This document shows, one piece after another, positions 26,100 to 34,549 of a DNA stretch of 64,000 bases. The stretch is taken from assembly GCA_900542155.1 (NCBI GenBank), contig UQMD01000005.1, positions 26,830 through 90,829 of the forward strand, in the 5' to 3' direction. The notes below the pieces were generated by a model that was not told where the DNA came from, did not search any database, and saw only the letters and a list, made by a program, of their open reading frames with translations. Source of the stretch: an uncultured Collinsella sp. GTDB taxonomy: Bacteria; Actinomycetota; Coriobacteriia; Coriobacteriales; Coriobacteriaceae. The position numbers and the translations under genes are program-made. The number at the start of each line of letters is the position of its first letter. Position 1 is the first letter of the stretch.

Positions 26100-28103
26100 T
26101 TAGACCAGGCGGGCGTTGATCGTCTTGGCGATCTCGGCGGCGTCGGTGGAACCCTTAACGGTGGCACGGAAGCCCTCGTCCATGAGCGCCTCGGCGACCT
26201 TGGACAGGATCTTAAGGTGCGTGGTGCCAGCCTGTGCACCCGGGATGAGCAGGGCGATAGCCACGTTGACGGGAGCGCCGTCCATGGTGTCCCAACCGGT
26301 CACGCCGGACTCGTCCTTAACGACGATGACGGCAGCCTCGGTAATGGCGTCGGACTTGGCATGCGGAATGGCGAAGCCCTCCATCATGCCCGTGGTGCCC
26401 TCGGCCTCGCGGGCCAGGAAGGCGTTCATCACAGCGTCGGCGTCGCTGGCGATACCGGCCTTGACAGCCTGGTTGGAAACGAAGCTCAGAGCCTCGTCAC
26501 GAGAAGCGAAGTCCTCGGCGACAAAGACATTCTCAACCTTCACGAAGTCGGCAGCCTCGGCCTTAGGGGCCTCAACGGCAGCGGCCTTGGAAGCCTCAAC
26601 CGGCTTGGCTACAGGAGCGGCCTTCTGATTCTTCTCGAAGTCGTACTTCTTGAAGGCCACGAACAGGATGCCACCGACCACAGCGCCGATGAGGATCGCG
26701 AGGACCCACAGCGGACCGTTCTCGACAACGGGCAGGACCAGGAAGCCACCGTGGGGCGCCGGATCGTGGACGTTGAACATAATGGTCAGGATCGAGGCGA
26801 TGGAGGAACCGAGCATCATGATGGGCATGACCGGCCAGATGTTCTTGGTCATGAACGGAATGGCGCCCTCGGTGATGTGGGTGCAACCAAGAATGAGGTT
26901 GACGATACCGGCGTCGTGATCCTCCTGGCTGAAGTACTTCTTGCCGACAACGACAGCGAAGGTAGTGATCAGCGGCGGAACAATGCAGGCGGCAGAGACG
27001 GCAGCCATGAAGTTGGTGCCAAAGTTGTAGGTATCGGTGCCAACGCCGGCAGCCAGTGCCTCGGTGAGCATAGCAGTACCGGTGACGTAAGCAGCCTTGT
27101 TGACCGGGCCACCCATGTCAAAGGCGCACATGCAGCCGATGGCAAGACCCAGGACAACGGCGCCAGAGGCGGACAGGCCCTTGAGGAAATCCATCATGGC
27201 GGTGTTGATGGCAGCCATGGGGCCCGAAATGCCGAGCATGACCAGGCCGACGATAGCCGTCGAGAACAGCGGGTACAGGAAGATAGCCTTGAGGCCGTCC
27301 AGGTTCTTGGGCAGACCGGCAAAGACCTTCTCGAGCAGCAGGATGACATAGCCAGCGAGGAAGCCGCCGACGATGCCGCCCAGGAAGCCGAAGCCCACGC
27401 CGGCGCCACCGGCGTCGATCATGCCGGTCTCGGCGTTAACAGGCAGGCCCTGAATGGCGATCATACCGGCAACAAAACCAGGGACGAGCGCCGGGCGCTT
27501 GCCGATGGATTCGGCGATGTAGGCGGAAAGCACCGGAACCATGAGGTTCATGGCGATGCCGCCGATGATCTTGAGCATCGCAGCAAAGCTGTTGTAGTCA
27601 GACGCCGTCGAATCGAAGGACGTAATGCCCCACAGGAACGAGACGGCGGTCAGGACACCACCGGCAACGACGAAGACCAGCATATGGCTGACACCGTTCA
27701 TAAGGTGCTTGTAGATGACGTGGCCGATGGACTCCTTCTCCTCGGCCTCGTCCTCGACATCGGCAGCGACTGCAACCGTGCTGTCGCCCTTGGCGGCGAG
27801 CGCGCGGTCAATCAGCTTACCGGCGGCCTCAACGGACAGGGCCTTGGAAACACCGACGGAAACCATGGGCTTGCCGGCGAAACGCTCAGCCTGGACATCC
27901 TTATCGGCTGCGACGACGACGGCCTTGGCACCGGCGATCTCGCTCTTGGTGAGCTCGTTCTCGACACCGACCTGGCCATGGGTCTCGACCTTAATGGTCA
28001 GACCTCGCTCGGCAGCTGCCTTCTCCAGCGCCTCCTTCGCCATGAAGGTGTGCGCGATGCCGGTCGGGCAACCGGTGGCGGCGATGATGTCAAACTTAGC
28101 CAT
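26100..28103 (-). CDS. fruA: PTS fructose transporter subunit IIBCA
   Basis: A 667-residue membrane permease that imports fructose as fructose 1-phosphate. IIB is N-terminal with the phosphorylated Cys in ATGCPTGIAHTFMA (residue about 11). IIC spans about residues 145-490 with eight or more helices and the signature GGIVGGFLAGYV. A Lys/Ala/Pro linker leads to a C-terminal IIA domain with the phospho-His in AIPHAKSDAI. The start at 28103 has AAGGAGGG just upstream; the longer frame is not homologous. Divergent from an RpiR regulator with palindromes between, suggesting local control. Confidence 0.95.
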   Translation of the reverse strand: MAKFDIIAATGCPTGIAHTFMAKEALEKAAAERGLTIKVETHGQVGVENELTKSEIAGAKAVVVAADKDVQAERFAGKPMVSVGVSKALSVEAAGKLIDRALAAKGDSTVAVAADVEDEAEEKESIGHVIYKHLMNGVSHMLVFVVAGGVLTAVSFLWGITSFDSTASDYNSFAAMLKIIGGIAMNLMVPVLSAYIAESIGKRPALVPGFVAGMIAIQGLPVNAETGMIDAGGAGVGFGFLGGIVGGFLAGYVILLLEKVFAGLPKNLDGLKAIFLYPLFSTAIVGLVMLGISGPMAAINTAMMDFLKGLSASGAVVLGLAIGCMCAFDMGGPVNKAAYVTGTAMLTEALAAGVGTDTYNFGTNFMAAVSAACIVPPLITTFAVVVGKKYFSQEDHDAGIVNLILGCTHITEGAIPFMTKNIWPVMPIMMLGSSIASILTIMFNVHDPAPHGGFLVLPVVENGPLWVLAILIGAVVGGILFVAFKKYDFEKNQKAAPVAKPVEASKAAAVEAPKAEAADFVKVENVFVAEDFASRDEALSFVSNQAVKAGIASDADAVMNAFLAREAEGTTGMMEGFAIPHAKSDAITEAAVIVVKDESGVTGWDTMDGAPVNVAIALLIPGAQAGTTHLKILSKVAEALMDEGFRATVKGSTDAAEIAKTINARLV

Positions 28104-28230
28104 GTGTCCCTCCTTTTTAAGTTTTGCGCCCGCAGGCGCTCCCCTACACGCGCGTCCTTGCGCGCTTTTCCACAACTGAAAGATACCAACCTACCGTCCG
28201 CGTGAGAAGAGACAAGGCGCAATTCTCCGG

Positions 28231-28274
28231 TGAAAGGTTCTTTCATAACCGTAAACGGTAGGTGAAAGTTTACC
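28231..28274. promoter_or_regulatory. Candidate RpiR operator palindromes in the fruA / rpiR divergent region
   Basis: TGAAAG-GTT-CTTTCA (28231-28245) is a perfect interrupted palindrome, and GGTGAAAG...TTTACC (28261-28274) lies 15 nt on, repeating the TGAAAG half-site. Such TGAAA-centred dyads suit an RpiR dimer. Assignment rests on position and symmetry. Confidence 0.5.
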
Positions 28275-28375
28275 ATCAACACTTGAAACGGCAAGGTGTA
28301 TCTTGTAATTGAAAATCCCCCTATACTATGACATTACAAAACGAGTCCGATTTTCATGCCAACCAGGAGCCATCC

Positions 28376-29233
28376 ATGACCGATAGTAGCAAGAGCGCAC
28401 TTTCCCTCATTAGTACCCATCAGGGATACAGCGAGTCTGAGCAGCGTATTGTCGACTATATATTGGAGCACCAGTCCGAGGCGCCACGCCTCACGGCGGC
28501 TCAGCTCTCGCGCGCCGCCGCCACGTCCGAGGCGACCGTTTCGCGCTTCTGCCGCAAGCTTGGCTTTGGCAGCTTCCGCAGCTTTCAGTTTTCGTTGGCG
28601 AGGGATTTGGAAAGCCAGCGCAACGAGGGCCTGACTGACGAAGTCTCGCTCGACAATATGGAGCAGAGCCTTAAGAACATCCTGGCTGCCAAGGTGAGCG
28701 AGCTTAATGCGACCATCGACGGGATCGACCACGATACGTTGGCGGCTGTTGTGCATGCCCTTAAGCATGCAGGGGTTATTGAGTTTGCGGCTGTGGGCAA
28801 TACGAACGCGGTCGCGCTCGATGCGACGTTTAAGTTTTCGCAGCTGGGCCTGCGCTGCATGGCGAGCACCATTAGCGAGACATCAATCGGCTTTGCGCTC
28901 ACGTTGCGCCCGGGTGACGTCATCGTGCTCATCTCAAACTCCGGCAAGTCGCGCCGACTGAATCGCATGGCAAAAGCGGCTCGCGACTGCGGCGCAACCG
29001 TAGTCGTCATCAGCAGCGACAGCAAATCCCCGCTCGCGCGCCTGGCAGACTACACTTTTAATACCGTCAACCACGAAGCGCTGCTGACGACGGGCGACTT
29101 TGCGTTCTCCAAGATCAGCGCCACGATGATCATCGAAGTTATCTACAACTTCCTGCTGCCCGAGATTGAAGACGCTCGCGAACATATCAGCTACTACGAG
29201 GAGCTCATCCAGCCGGACAAGGTCGTTGAGTAA
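28376..29233 (+). CDS. RpiR family transcriptional regulator (HTH plus SIS domain)
   Basis: A 285-residue regulator. The N-terminal HTH_6 domain (ERQRIVDYI-like SEQRIVDYILEH, then AATSEATVSRFCRKLGFGSF) binds DNA. The C-terminal SIS domain (about 125-255; AAVGNTNAVALD, LISNSGKSRRL, VVISSDSKSPLA) would sense a sugar phosphate. AGGAG precedes the ATG at 28376; an in-frame ATG sixteen codons earlier is possible but lacks a site. Divergent from fruA, so fructose-phosphate-responsive control of that gene is the natural inference. Ends in a hairpin convergent with recN. Confidence 0.9.
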   Translation: MTDSSKSALSLISTHQGYSESEQRIVDYILEHQSEAPRLTAAQLSRAAATSEATVSRFCRKLGFGSFRSFQFSLARDLESQRNEGLTDEVSLDNMEQSLKNILAAKVSELNATIDGIDHDTLAAVVHALKHAGVIEFAAVGNTNAVALDATFKFSQLGLRCMASTISETSIGFALTLRPGDVIVLISNSGKSRRLNRMAKAARDCGATVVVISSDSKSPLARLADYTFNTVNHEALLTTGDFAFSKISATMIIEVIYNFLLPEIEDAREHISYYEELIQPDKVVE

Positions 29234-29241
29234 AACGCGTA

Positions 29242-29275
29242 GTGGGACAAAAAATTTCAGTCTATTTTGTCCCAC
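29242..29275. terminator. Bidirectional hairpin between rpiR and recN
   Basis: GTGGGACAAAA (29242-29252) pairs with TTTTGTCCCAC (29265-29275). The A/T ends of the arms supply T-rich stretches on both strands, so it can serve both converging genes. Confidence 0.55.
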
Positions 29276-29293
29276 CAACACCGCTGATACGAC

Positions 29294-30922
29294 CTAGCCT
29301 CGAACTTCTTCGAGCATCTGCTTTGCGTGGGCCAAGCTTGCCTCGGACTGATCGCCGCTCAACATGCGGGCAATCTCGGCGGTACGCGCTTCGCCGGTTA
29401 CCTCGTCCAAATGCGTCTGGGGAACATCGCCCGGCTCCTTGCTGACAACATAATGCTTGTCGGCCATGACGGCGACTTGCGCCAAGTGGGTTACGACAAT
29501 CACTTGATGCGTAGCGGCAAGATCGGCCAGCACACCAGCAAGAGCACGAGCCGTGGAGCCGCCGACACCGGCATCGACCTCGTCAAATACCAGTGTGTCG
29601 ACGCCGTCAGCATTACCCAAGACCACCTTGCTCGCCAGCATGACGCGGCTGAGCTCGCCGCCCGAGGCAATGCGGCGCAGGGGACGCGGCGTCAAGCCGA
29701 CACCGCTGCGATACAAAAGCTCGTAGCTTGAAGGACCCGCCGGCGTCCACTCGGCGCGCGGAAGATCACGCGACTCCCAAACGAGCTCGGCGCCGCCCAT
29801 CTCCAGGCGCGCCATTTGGCGGCCAACCTCGTGACAAAAACGCGGAGCAGCGGTATTACGCGCACGCTTGAGTGCCTTGGCGGCAGCGAACAGCTCGCGC
29901 TCGGCGCTCCCGAGTGCCTCACGCGCCTTTTTGATCTGTTCATCGCCATCATCGACCAGGGACATCAGCTCTTGCGAGCGATCGCGCATGGCAAAAACAT
30001 CGTCCATGGTGGGACCCCACTGACGCAACAGGCCCTTGAGATCGGAATACCGCTCACGCATGCGAGCGAGCTCGCGCGGGTCGAAGGCGACGCCATCGCG
30101 ATAGGCACGAAGCTCGTTCGCGCTATCCTCAAGGGAGATGCAGGCATCCGAAAGCGCATCGGCAATGTCGCCCAGTTTGCGATCGACGGTAGCCATACGG
30201 GAAAGCTCTGCCACGGCGCTGTTCACGGCATCGAGCGCTCCACCTTCGGCGGCAAGCGATGCATGGGCATCGTTAGCTGTGGCAACCAGTACCTCGGCAT
30301 GTTCGGAGCGCGGCAGCAGTTCCTCGAGTTCCTCATACTCACCCGGCTTGGGGTCGACCTCGGCGATACGCTCCAGGGCGAAGCGCGCCTCCTCGACGCG
30401 ACTCCCCTGCGCACGCGACGCCTCCTCTACGCGACGGACCTCCTTGGCAGCCGCACGCGACGCCTTGAAGCAGGCACGGTAACGGTCGAGCGCCTCGAGC
30501 GCAGAGCGACCAGCCCAGGCATCAACCATGGCAACATGATGCGCCGGATCGAGCAGACGCTGATGTTCATGCTGGCCGCACAGATCCATCATCACGCCAA
30601 CGCGCTCCGAAAGCTCGCGCACACTGGCGATGCGGCCGTCAATCTTGACGCGGCTGCGACCCTCGGCAGAAAGGCTGCGCTGCACGGTAAAGCCCTCCGT
30701 GTCGTGCGGGCCGTCGAACAAGCGTGCCTCGACGCTCGCCAGCGCCTCTCCCTCGCGCACGGTCGACGAATCTGCACGCTCGCCCAAAATGAGCTTGAGC
30801 GCCGAGAGCAGCGCGGTCTTGCCGGCACCGGTCTCGCCAGTCAAAACCGTTAGGCCCGCACTCGGCACCAGCGTCGCCTCGCGAATGAGTGCAATGTTGG
30901 AAACCTGCAGCTCATCGATCAT
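29294..30922 (-). CDS. recN: DNA repair protein RecN
   Basis: A 542-residue SMC-like ATPase of double-strand-break repair. Walker A is GETGAGKTALL near residue 31. A GQHEHQRLL motif (Q-loop region), a central coiled coil (about 150-350) and the C-terminal signature ASGGELSRVMLA with Walker B LVFDEVDAGVGG complete the head domain. Slightly shorter than E. coli RecN (553). The start overlaps the nadK stop by 11 bp. Last gene of the run from efp to recN. Confidence 0.95.
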   Translation of the reverse strand: MIDELQVSNIALIREATLVPSAGLTVLTGETGAGKTALLSALKLILGERADSSTVREGEALASVEARLFDGPHDTEGFTVQRSLSAEGRSRVKIDGRIASVRELSERVGVMMDLCGQHEHQRLLDPAHHVAMVDAWAGRSALEALDRYRACFKASRAAAKEVRRVEEASRAQGSRVEEARFALERIAEVDPKPGEYEELEELLPRSEHAEVLVATANDAHASLAAEGGALDAVNSAVAELSRMATVDRKLGDIADALSDACISLEDSANELRAYRDGVAFDPRELARMRERYSDLKGLLRQWGPTMDDVFAMRDRSQELMSLVDDGDEQIKKAREALGSAERELFAAAKALKRARNTAAPRFCHEVGRQMARLEMGGAELVWESRDLPRAEWTPAGPSSYELLYRSGVGLTPRPLRRIASGGELSRVMLASKVVLGNADGVDTLVFDEVDAGVGGSTARALAGVLADLAATHQVIVVTHLAQVAVMADKHYVVSKEPGDVPQTHLDEVTGEARTAEIARMLSGDQSEASLAHAKQMLEEVRG

Positions 30923-31772
30923 GACGCACTCCGTAGAACACGCGGCTCACGGAGTTATAGAAGCTCTCGGGACCGTAATCGAGAAGCAGCACATCTCCGG
31001 GACCGCGACGCACCGCCACGCTCTCAACGGTGCCATCGCAGGTAATAAACTGTCCATCGATAGCGATCGCCGGAACACTCGGACGGTCATCAGACATAAA
31101 GATCTCGACGACATCACTCGGCGAGGTCAAAAAAGCGCGAGCCTGAATGGTATGCGGGGCGATGGGCACACAGACCATACCCGTGTAATCGGGGCTGACA
31201 ATGGGACCGCCGGCGGAAAGCGCATAGCCGGTGGAGCCGGTCGCCGTCGAAACGACGACACCGTCGCCGCGCAGGCGATCGATATGATGGCCGGACACCG
31301 TGATGTCAAACTCAACCATATCGGACAGGGGGCCGCGCGTAAGTGCCATATCGTTGAGGGCAAACGTGCGCACGACATCCTTCGTGCCATCGTCGCGCAC
31401 GGACACGATATCCGCGGCGATGGTGGCGCGGCGGCTCACGTGCAGCTCACCGGACAGAGCATCGCTCACGACCTGCAGAATGTCGCGCTCCTCGGGGCTC
31501 GCAGCAGTTAAAAAGCCCAGGTGACCATAGGAAAGACCAAGGATAGGAATCTCGCGATGGTTGAGGATGCGGGCAGCGCGCAGCAACGTACCGTCGCCGC
31601 CGAGCGTAATGACCAGATCTGAGCCATCAATATCAGGCGTGCTTTGAATCTTCGATCGCTGGTCGGCAGCCCATGCGACCTCGTAGCCCTGGCGCGAAAG
31701 CCAAAGCTCGAGCATCAGGCCGCTCTCGACCGCCTCTTGCTTGTAGTAATTGGGAACCAGAAAGACCTTCAT
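30912..31772 (-). CDS. nadK: NAD kinase
   Basis: A 286-residue ATP- or polyphosphate-dependent NAD kinase producing NADP. The GGDG motif is in VITLGGDGTLLRAA near residue 58. The second motif appears as ALNDMAL (the NE/D position is Asp), and the glycine-rich TATGSTGYALSAGGPI lies in the C-terminal beta domain. It overlaps tlyA by 4 bp (ATGA) and recN by 11 bp; the order tlyA-nadK-recN is widespread in Gram-positive bacteria. Confidence 0.95.
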   Translation of the reverse strand: MKVFLVPNYYKQEAVESGLMLELWLSRQGYEVAWAADQRSKIQSTPDIDGSDLVITLGGDGTLLRAARILNHREIPILGLSYGHLGFLTAASPEERDILQVVSDALSGELHVSRRATIAADIVSVRDDGTKDVVRTFALNDMALTRGPLSDMVEFDITVSGHHIDRLRGDGVVVSTATGSTGYALSAGGPIVSPDYTGMVCVPIAPHTIQARAFLTSPSDVVEIFMSDDRPSVPAIAIDGQFITCDGTVESVAVRRGPGDVLLLDYGPESFYNSVSRVFYGVRHDR

Positions 31773-32581
31773 AGCGTTGCAGCTTTCTCGCTCAAAGCCG
31801 ATACCTGGGATTGCAGCTCATCGTCGGTGCGTTCACCAGGGGCAAACCTTGTGCCGTACAGGAAAAACTCAACGTTGCCCTTAGCGCCATGGATGGGCGA
31901 CACGCACACGTCAAGCGGAAACAGGCCCTTGGCGGCAAAAAGCTCAATCGCCGCCACGAGCGTATCGCGGCGGACGGCGGGGTCGGTCACGATACCGCGC
32001 TCGCCCACCAGCGCAGCCGGCGCCTCAAACTGGGGCTTTACGAGCGTGCAGAACGAACCCGAAGGCTTCAGGCACGCCAGCACCGCATCGATAATGTTCG
32101 CGATGCTGGTAAACGAGACATCACAAACAGCCAGGTCGATGGCGCCGGCATAGCCAAGCTCAGGCAGCTGCGTCACGTTGGTGCGCTCATGCAGCGTCAC
32201 GCGATCGTCCTGACGCAACGACCAATCGAACTGTGCGCGACCAACGTCCACCGAGACAACGGTCGCAGCTCCGCGCTTGAGCAGGCAATCGGTAAAGCCG
32301 CCGGTAGAGCAGCCTACGTCCAGGCAGGCAAGGCCCGTGGGGTCGATACAAAACGCATCGAGCGCACCCTCAAGCTTAAGGCCGCCGCGCCCAACGTACG
32401 GAATGCGCCCCTTAACGTGCAGCGGCAGGCCCGGCGTCACCTTGAGCCCCGGAGAGGTCAAACGCTCACCGCCGCTCGAAACCAAGCCGGCCATAAGAGT
32501 GCGAAGGGCATCCGCGCGATCGGCGCAGATGCCCTGTGAAATCAGTTCGTCATCAAGACGCACGCGTTTCATGAATGCCAT
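31769..32581 (-). CDS. tlyA: TlyA family rRNA ribose 2'-O-methyltransferase / hemolysin-like
   Basis: About 270 residues: an N-terminal S4 RNA-binding domain (KRVRLDDELISQGICADRADA) and a C-terminal FtsJ-like SAM methyltransferase (SAM loop LDVGCSTGGFTDCLL; KPQFEA near the catalytic Lys). In mycobacteria TlyA methylates 16S C1409 and 23S C1920 and sets capreomycin sensitivity. Start is uncertain: ATG at 32581 or 32572, neither with a strong ribosome binding site. Overlaps nadK by 4 bp. Confidence 0.9.
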   Translation of the reverse strand: MAFMKRVRLDDELISQGICADRADALRTLMAGLVSSGGERLTSPGLKVTPGLPLHVKGRIPYVGRGGLKLEGALDAFCIDPTGLACLDVGCSTGGFTDCLLKRGAATVVSVDVGRAQFDWSLRQDDRVTLHERTNVTQLPELGYAGAIDLAVCDVSFTSIANIIDAVLACLKPSGSFCTLVKPQFEAPAALVGERGIVTDPAVRRDTLVAAIELFAAKGLFPLDVCVSPIHGAKGNVEFFLYGTRFAPGERTDDELQSQVSALSEKAATL

Positions 32582-32606
32582 CAACCATTCGTATCCGGAG
32601 ATGCGG

Positions 32607-32846
32607 CTAGCTATCCTGGGATTCGTTTGCCGCATCCTCATCGTATTCCTGCTCGAGCTTGTCGGCCTCACGCGGCGTCAGCTCAAACTTGTCGACCATA
32701 TCGACCGCACGGGAACCCAGCTCAATCGCCTCGTCAAACAAATCGAGCGAACGCTCCAGGGACGTATCCTTGGAACGAACGGTGGCGATGATCTGGTCCA
32801 GGCGATCCGAGATCTCATCGAAGTTGCGGACGGAACCCTCTGGCAT
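32607..32846 (-). CDS. xseB: Exodeoxyribonuclease VII small subunit
   Basis: A 79-residue XseB protein, all-helical and acidic. The family pattern is clear: FDEISDRLDQIIATV, then SLERSLDLFDEAIELG. It binds XseA to make exonuclease VII, which degrades single-stranded DNA. The large-subunit gene xseA, often directly upstream, is not in the window; here xseB lies two bases past nusB and 25 before tlyA. Confidence 0.88.
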   Translation of the reverse strand: MPEGSVRNFDEISDRLDQIIATVRSKDTSLERSLDLFDEAIELGSRAVDMVDKFELTPREADKLEQEYDEDAANESQDS

Positions 32847-32848
32847 GG

Positions 32849-33436
32849 CTACTCCTCGACGGAGTCGGCCTCGACGGCCTCAGCAGCGTCCGGATCCTCG
32901 GCAAGTACACCGGCGGCAGCCTGAGCGGCAGCGACCTTGGCAACCGCCTCGGCAGCCTGTGCCTCCTCGCGAGCGCGATCCTCGGCCAGCAGCTCTTGGT
33001 ACAAATCCTCGCCCGGCAGCTCCTCGCTGCGAGCGATCTTGCCCAGCACGCCGTTGACAAACGATGCGGACTGGTCGGTGCCATAAGCCTTAGCGATTTC
33101 GACGGCCTCGTTGATAACAATAGCGTCCGAGACCTCCTCGTCGGTGAGGAAGCGCATCTCGTAGACGGCGATACGCAGCAGGTTGCGGTCGGCGCCGGGC
33201 ATGCGCATAAGATCCCAGTTCTTGGCGACGGCGCGCAGGGCACAGTCGATGCGATCGATATGCTCGTAGGCACCGCGACAAAGCTCCAGCGCATAGGGGT
33301 CGAGGGGACCCTTCGAGATCAGGAAATCGCCCTCGAGGACGCGCTCGAGCGGACTGTCCGTGGCCTCGGCCTGGAACAGCAGCTGCAGCGCCTGACTGCG
33401 GGCAAGCGTGCGCCCGCGATAAACCTTAAGGCTCAA
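32849..33436 (-). CDS. nusB: Transcription antitermination factor NusB
   Basis: A 195-residue NusB that binds boxA RNA with NusE (S10) for rRNA antitermination. The helical core covers about residues 1-145 (RSQALQLLFQAEA, NLLRIAVYEMRF, VINEAVEIAKAYG, FVNGVLGKI). The last 50 residues form an Ala/Glu-rich extension absent from E. coli NusB. The start is a TTG (33436) with AAGGAG seven bases upstream. Three bases after the Gls24-like gene, so co-transcribed. Confidence 0.92.
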   Translation of the reverse strand: MSLKVYRGRTLARSQALQLLFQAEATDSPLERVLEGDFLISKGPLDPYALELCRGAYEHIDRIDCALRAVAKNWDLMRMPGADRNLLRIAVYEMRFLTDEEVSDAIVINEAVEIAKAYGTDQSASFVNGVLGKIARSEELPGEDLYQELLAEDRAREEAQAAEAVAKVAAAQAAAGVLAEDPDAAEAVEADSVEE

Positions 33437-33439
33437 AGG

Positions 33440-33802
33440 TTACTCCTTGGGGAAAACGAGGCCGTCGATGCAAACGTCAACGCGCTCGACCTCGACGCCC
33501 ACCTGGGCATCGATGGCGGCGACCACGGCTGCGCGAACGACCTCGGCGAGTTTCTTGAACGGATAGCCAAAGAACACCACGACACGCACGGTGAGTGCGA
33601 GCTTGTCGCCGACGACCTCGGCCTCGACCGCCGGCTCGGAAGCCGGGGCCTTGGACGAGAGCATCATGGAGACAAGGTTGGTGGCAAGGTCCTTGACGCC
33701 AACGGAGGCGATGCCCTCGACATCCGACACGGCGCGCGAGACGATGGCGGTCAGAACATCGGGCGAAATGCCGATGCCGTCAATCTTGATTTCCTGGGGC
33801 AT
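33440..33802 (-). CDS. Asp23/Gls24 family envelope stress response protein
   Basis: A 120-residue Asp23/Gls24 domain protein (IGISPDVLTAIVSRAVSDVEGIASVG; C-terminal VEVERVDVCIDGLVF). Members are membrane-associated or linked to alkaline and envelope stress in Gram-positive bacteria; many actinobacteria and Firmicutes carry one just before nusB, as here. No transmembrane segment, so it would depend on a partner (such as AmaP) for membrane binding; none is seen nearby. Confidence 0.88.
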   Translation of the reverse strand: MPQEIKIDGIGISPDVLTAIVSRAVSDVEGIASVGVKDLATNLVSMMLSSKAPASEPAVEAEVVGDKLALTVRVVVFFGYPFKKLAEVVRAAVVAAIDAQVGVEVERVDVCIDGLVFPKE

Positions 33803-33826
33803 GAGTCCTCCTAGAAGAGTTGGTTG

Positions 33827-34390
33827 CTAGACGCGGGAGACGAACTTGCCGTCGCGGGTGTCAACCTTGATGACCTCGCCCTCGTTGAGGTACATGGGGA
33901 CCTGGATGACAGCGCCGGTGTCAATCGTGGCCGGCTTGGTGGAACCCTGGACGGTGTCGCCCTTAAAGCCCGGGTCGGTCTGGACGATGGTGGTCTCGAT
34001 GAACATCGGCGGGGTCACGCCCATGAGCTCATCGTCGGCGAAGAGCAGCTGGCAGATGTCGTTCTCGCGCAGCCACTTGGAGTTCTCTCCCACCATGTCC
34101 TCGGGAACGGGAACCTGCTCATAGGACTCATTGTCCATGAAGATGTAGTCGGTGCCATCGTTGTAGAGGTACTGGAACTCACGGGTGGTGAGCATGACGC
34201 TCTCGAACTTGGTGCCGGCGTTGCAGGTGTTCTCGACGACGCGGCCGCTCTTGATGTCGCGGGTCTTGTAGCGCACAAATGCGCCGCCCTTGCCCGGCTT
34301 GACATGCTGGAACTCGACGATGGTGTAGACCTTGTCCTTGATGCGGAGACCGAGGCCGTTCTTGAAGTCGGCGGTAGAAATGGTAGGCAT
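33827..34390 (-). CDS. efp: Elongation factor P
   Basis: A 187-residue EF-P that rescues ribosomes stalled at polyproline stretches. The N-terminal KOW domain carries the tip loop HVKPGKGGAFVR, with Lys where modification occurs in EpmA-type systems, and the C-terminal OB domains end DTRDGKFVSRV. AAAGG precedes the ATG at 34390; eleven further in-frame codons upstream are not family-like. No modification enzyme is nearby. Between two terminator-bounded units, followed by gls24 and nusB. Confidence 0.96.
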   Translation of the reverse strand: MPTISTADFKNGLGLRIKDKVYTIVEFQHVKPGKGGAFVRYKTRDIKSGRVVENTCNAGTKFESVMLTTREFQYLYNDGTDYIFMDNESYEQVPVPEDMVGENSKWLRENDICQLLFADDELMGVTPPMFIETTIVQTDPGFKGDTVQGSTKPATIDTGAVIQVPMYLNEGEVIKVDTRDGKFVSRV

Positions 34391-34483
34391 AGCGACCTTT
34401 CTTGTTATGGGCAGAACGCACAAGCGTCCAAATTACATACGAGCGAAATTATACACTTGCAGACGGCGCCTGCAGCGAGCGCA

Positions 34484-34527
34484 TAAAAAGAGAACGCGGG
34501 GCATCCGAATCGATCCGGACGCCCCGC
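34484..34527 (-). terminator. Intrinsic terminator of the aminopeptidase gene
   Basis: Minus strand: GCGGGGC-TCCG, loop, CGGA-GCCCCGC (34527-34496) with two mismatched positions, then TTCTCTTTTTA. Confidence 0.75.
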
Positions 34528-34549
34528 CCCAAAAATCTATCGAAATGGG

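Noticed and set aside
25554..28205. An 883-codon plus-strand open frame opposite fruA and the gap below it
   Set aside because: Repetitive low-complexity translation, no ribosome binding site, and it mirrors the well-supported fruA on the other strand: an antisense shadow of GC-rich DNA. The same applies to the long plus-strand frames opposite ileS, alaS, ptsI and gltX.
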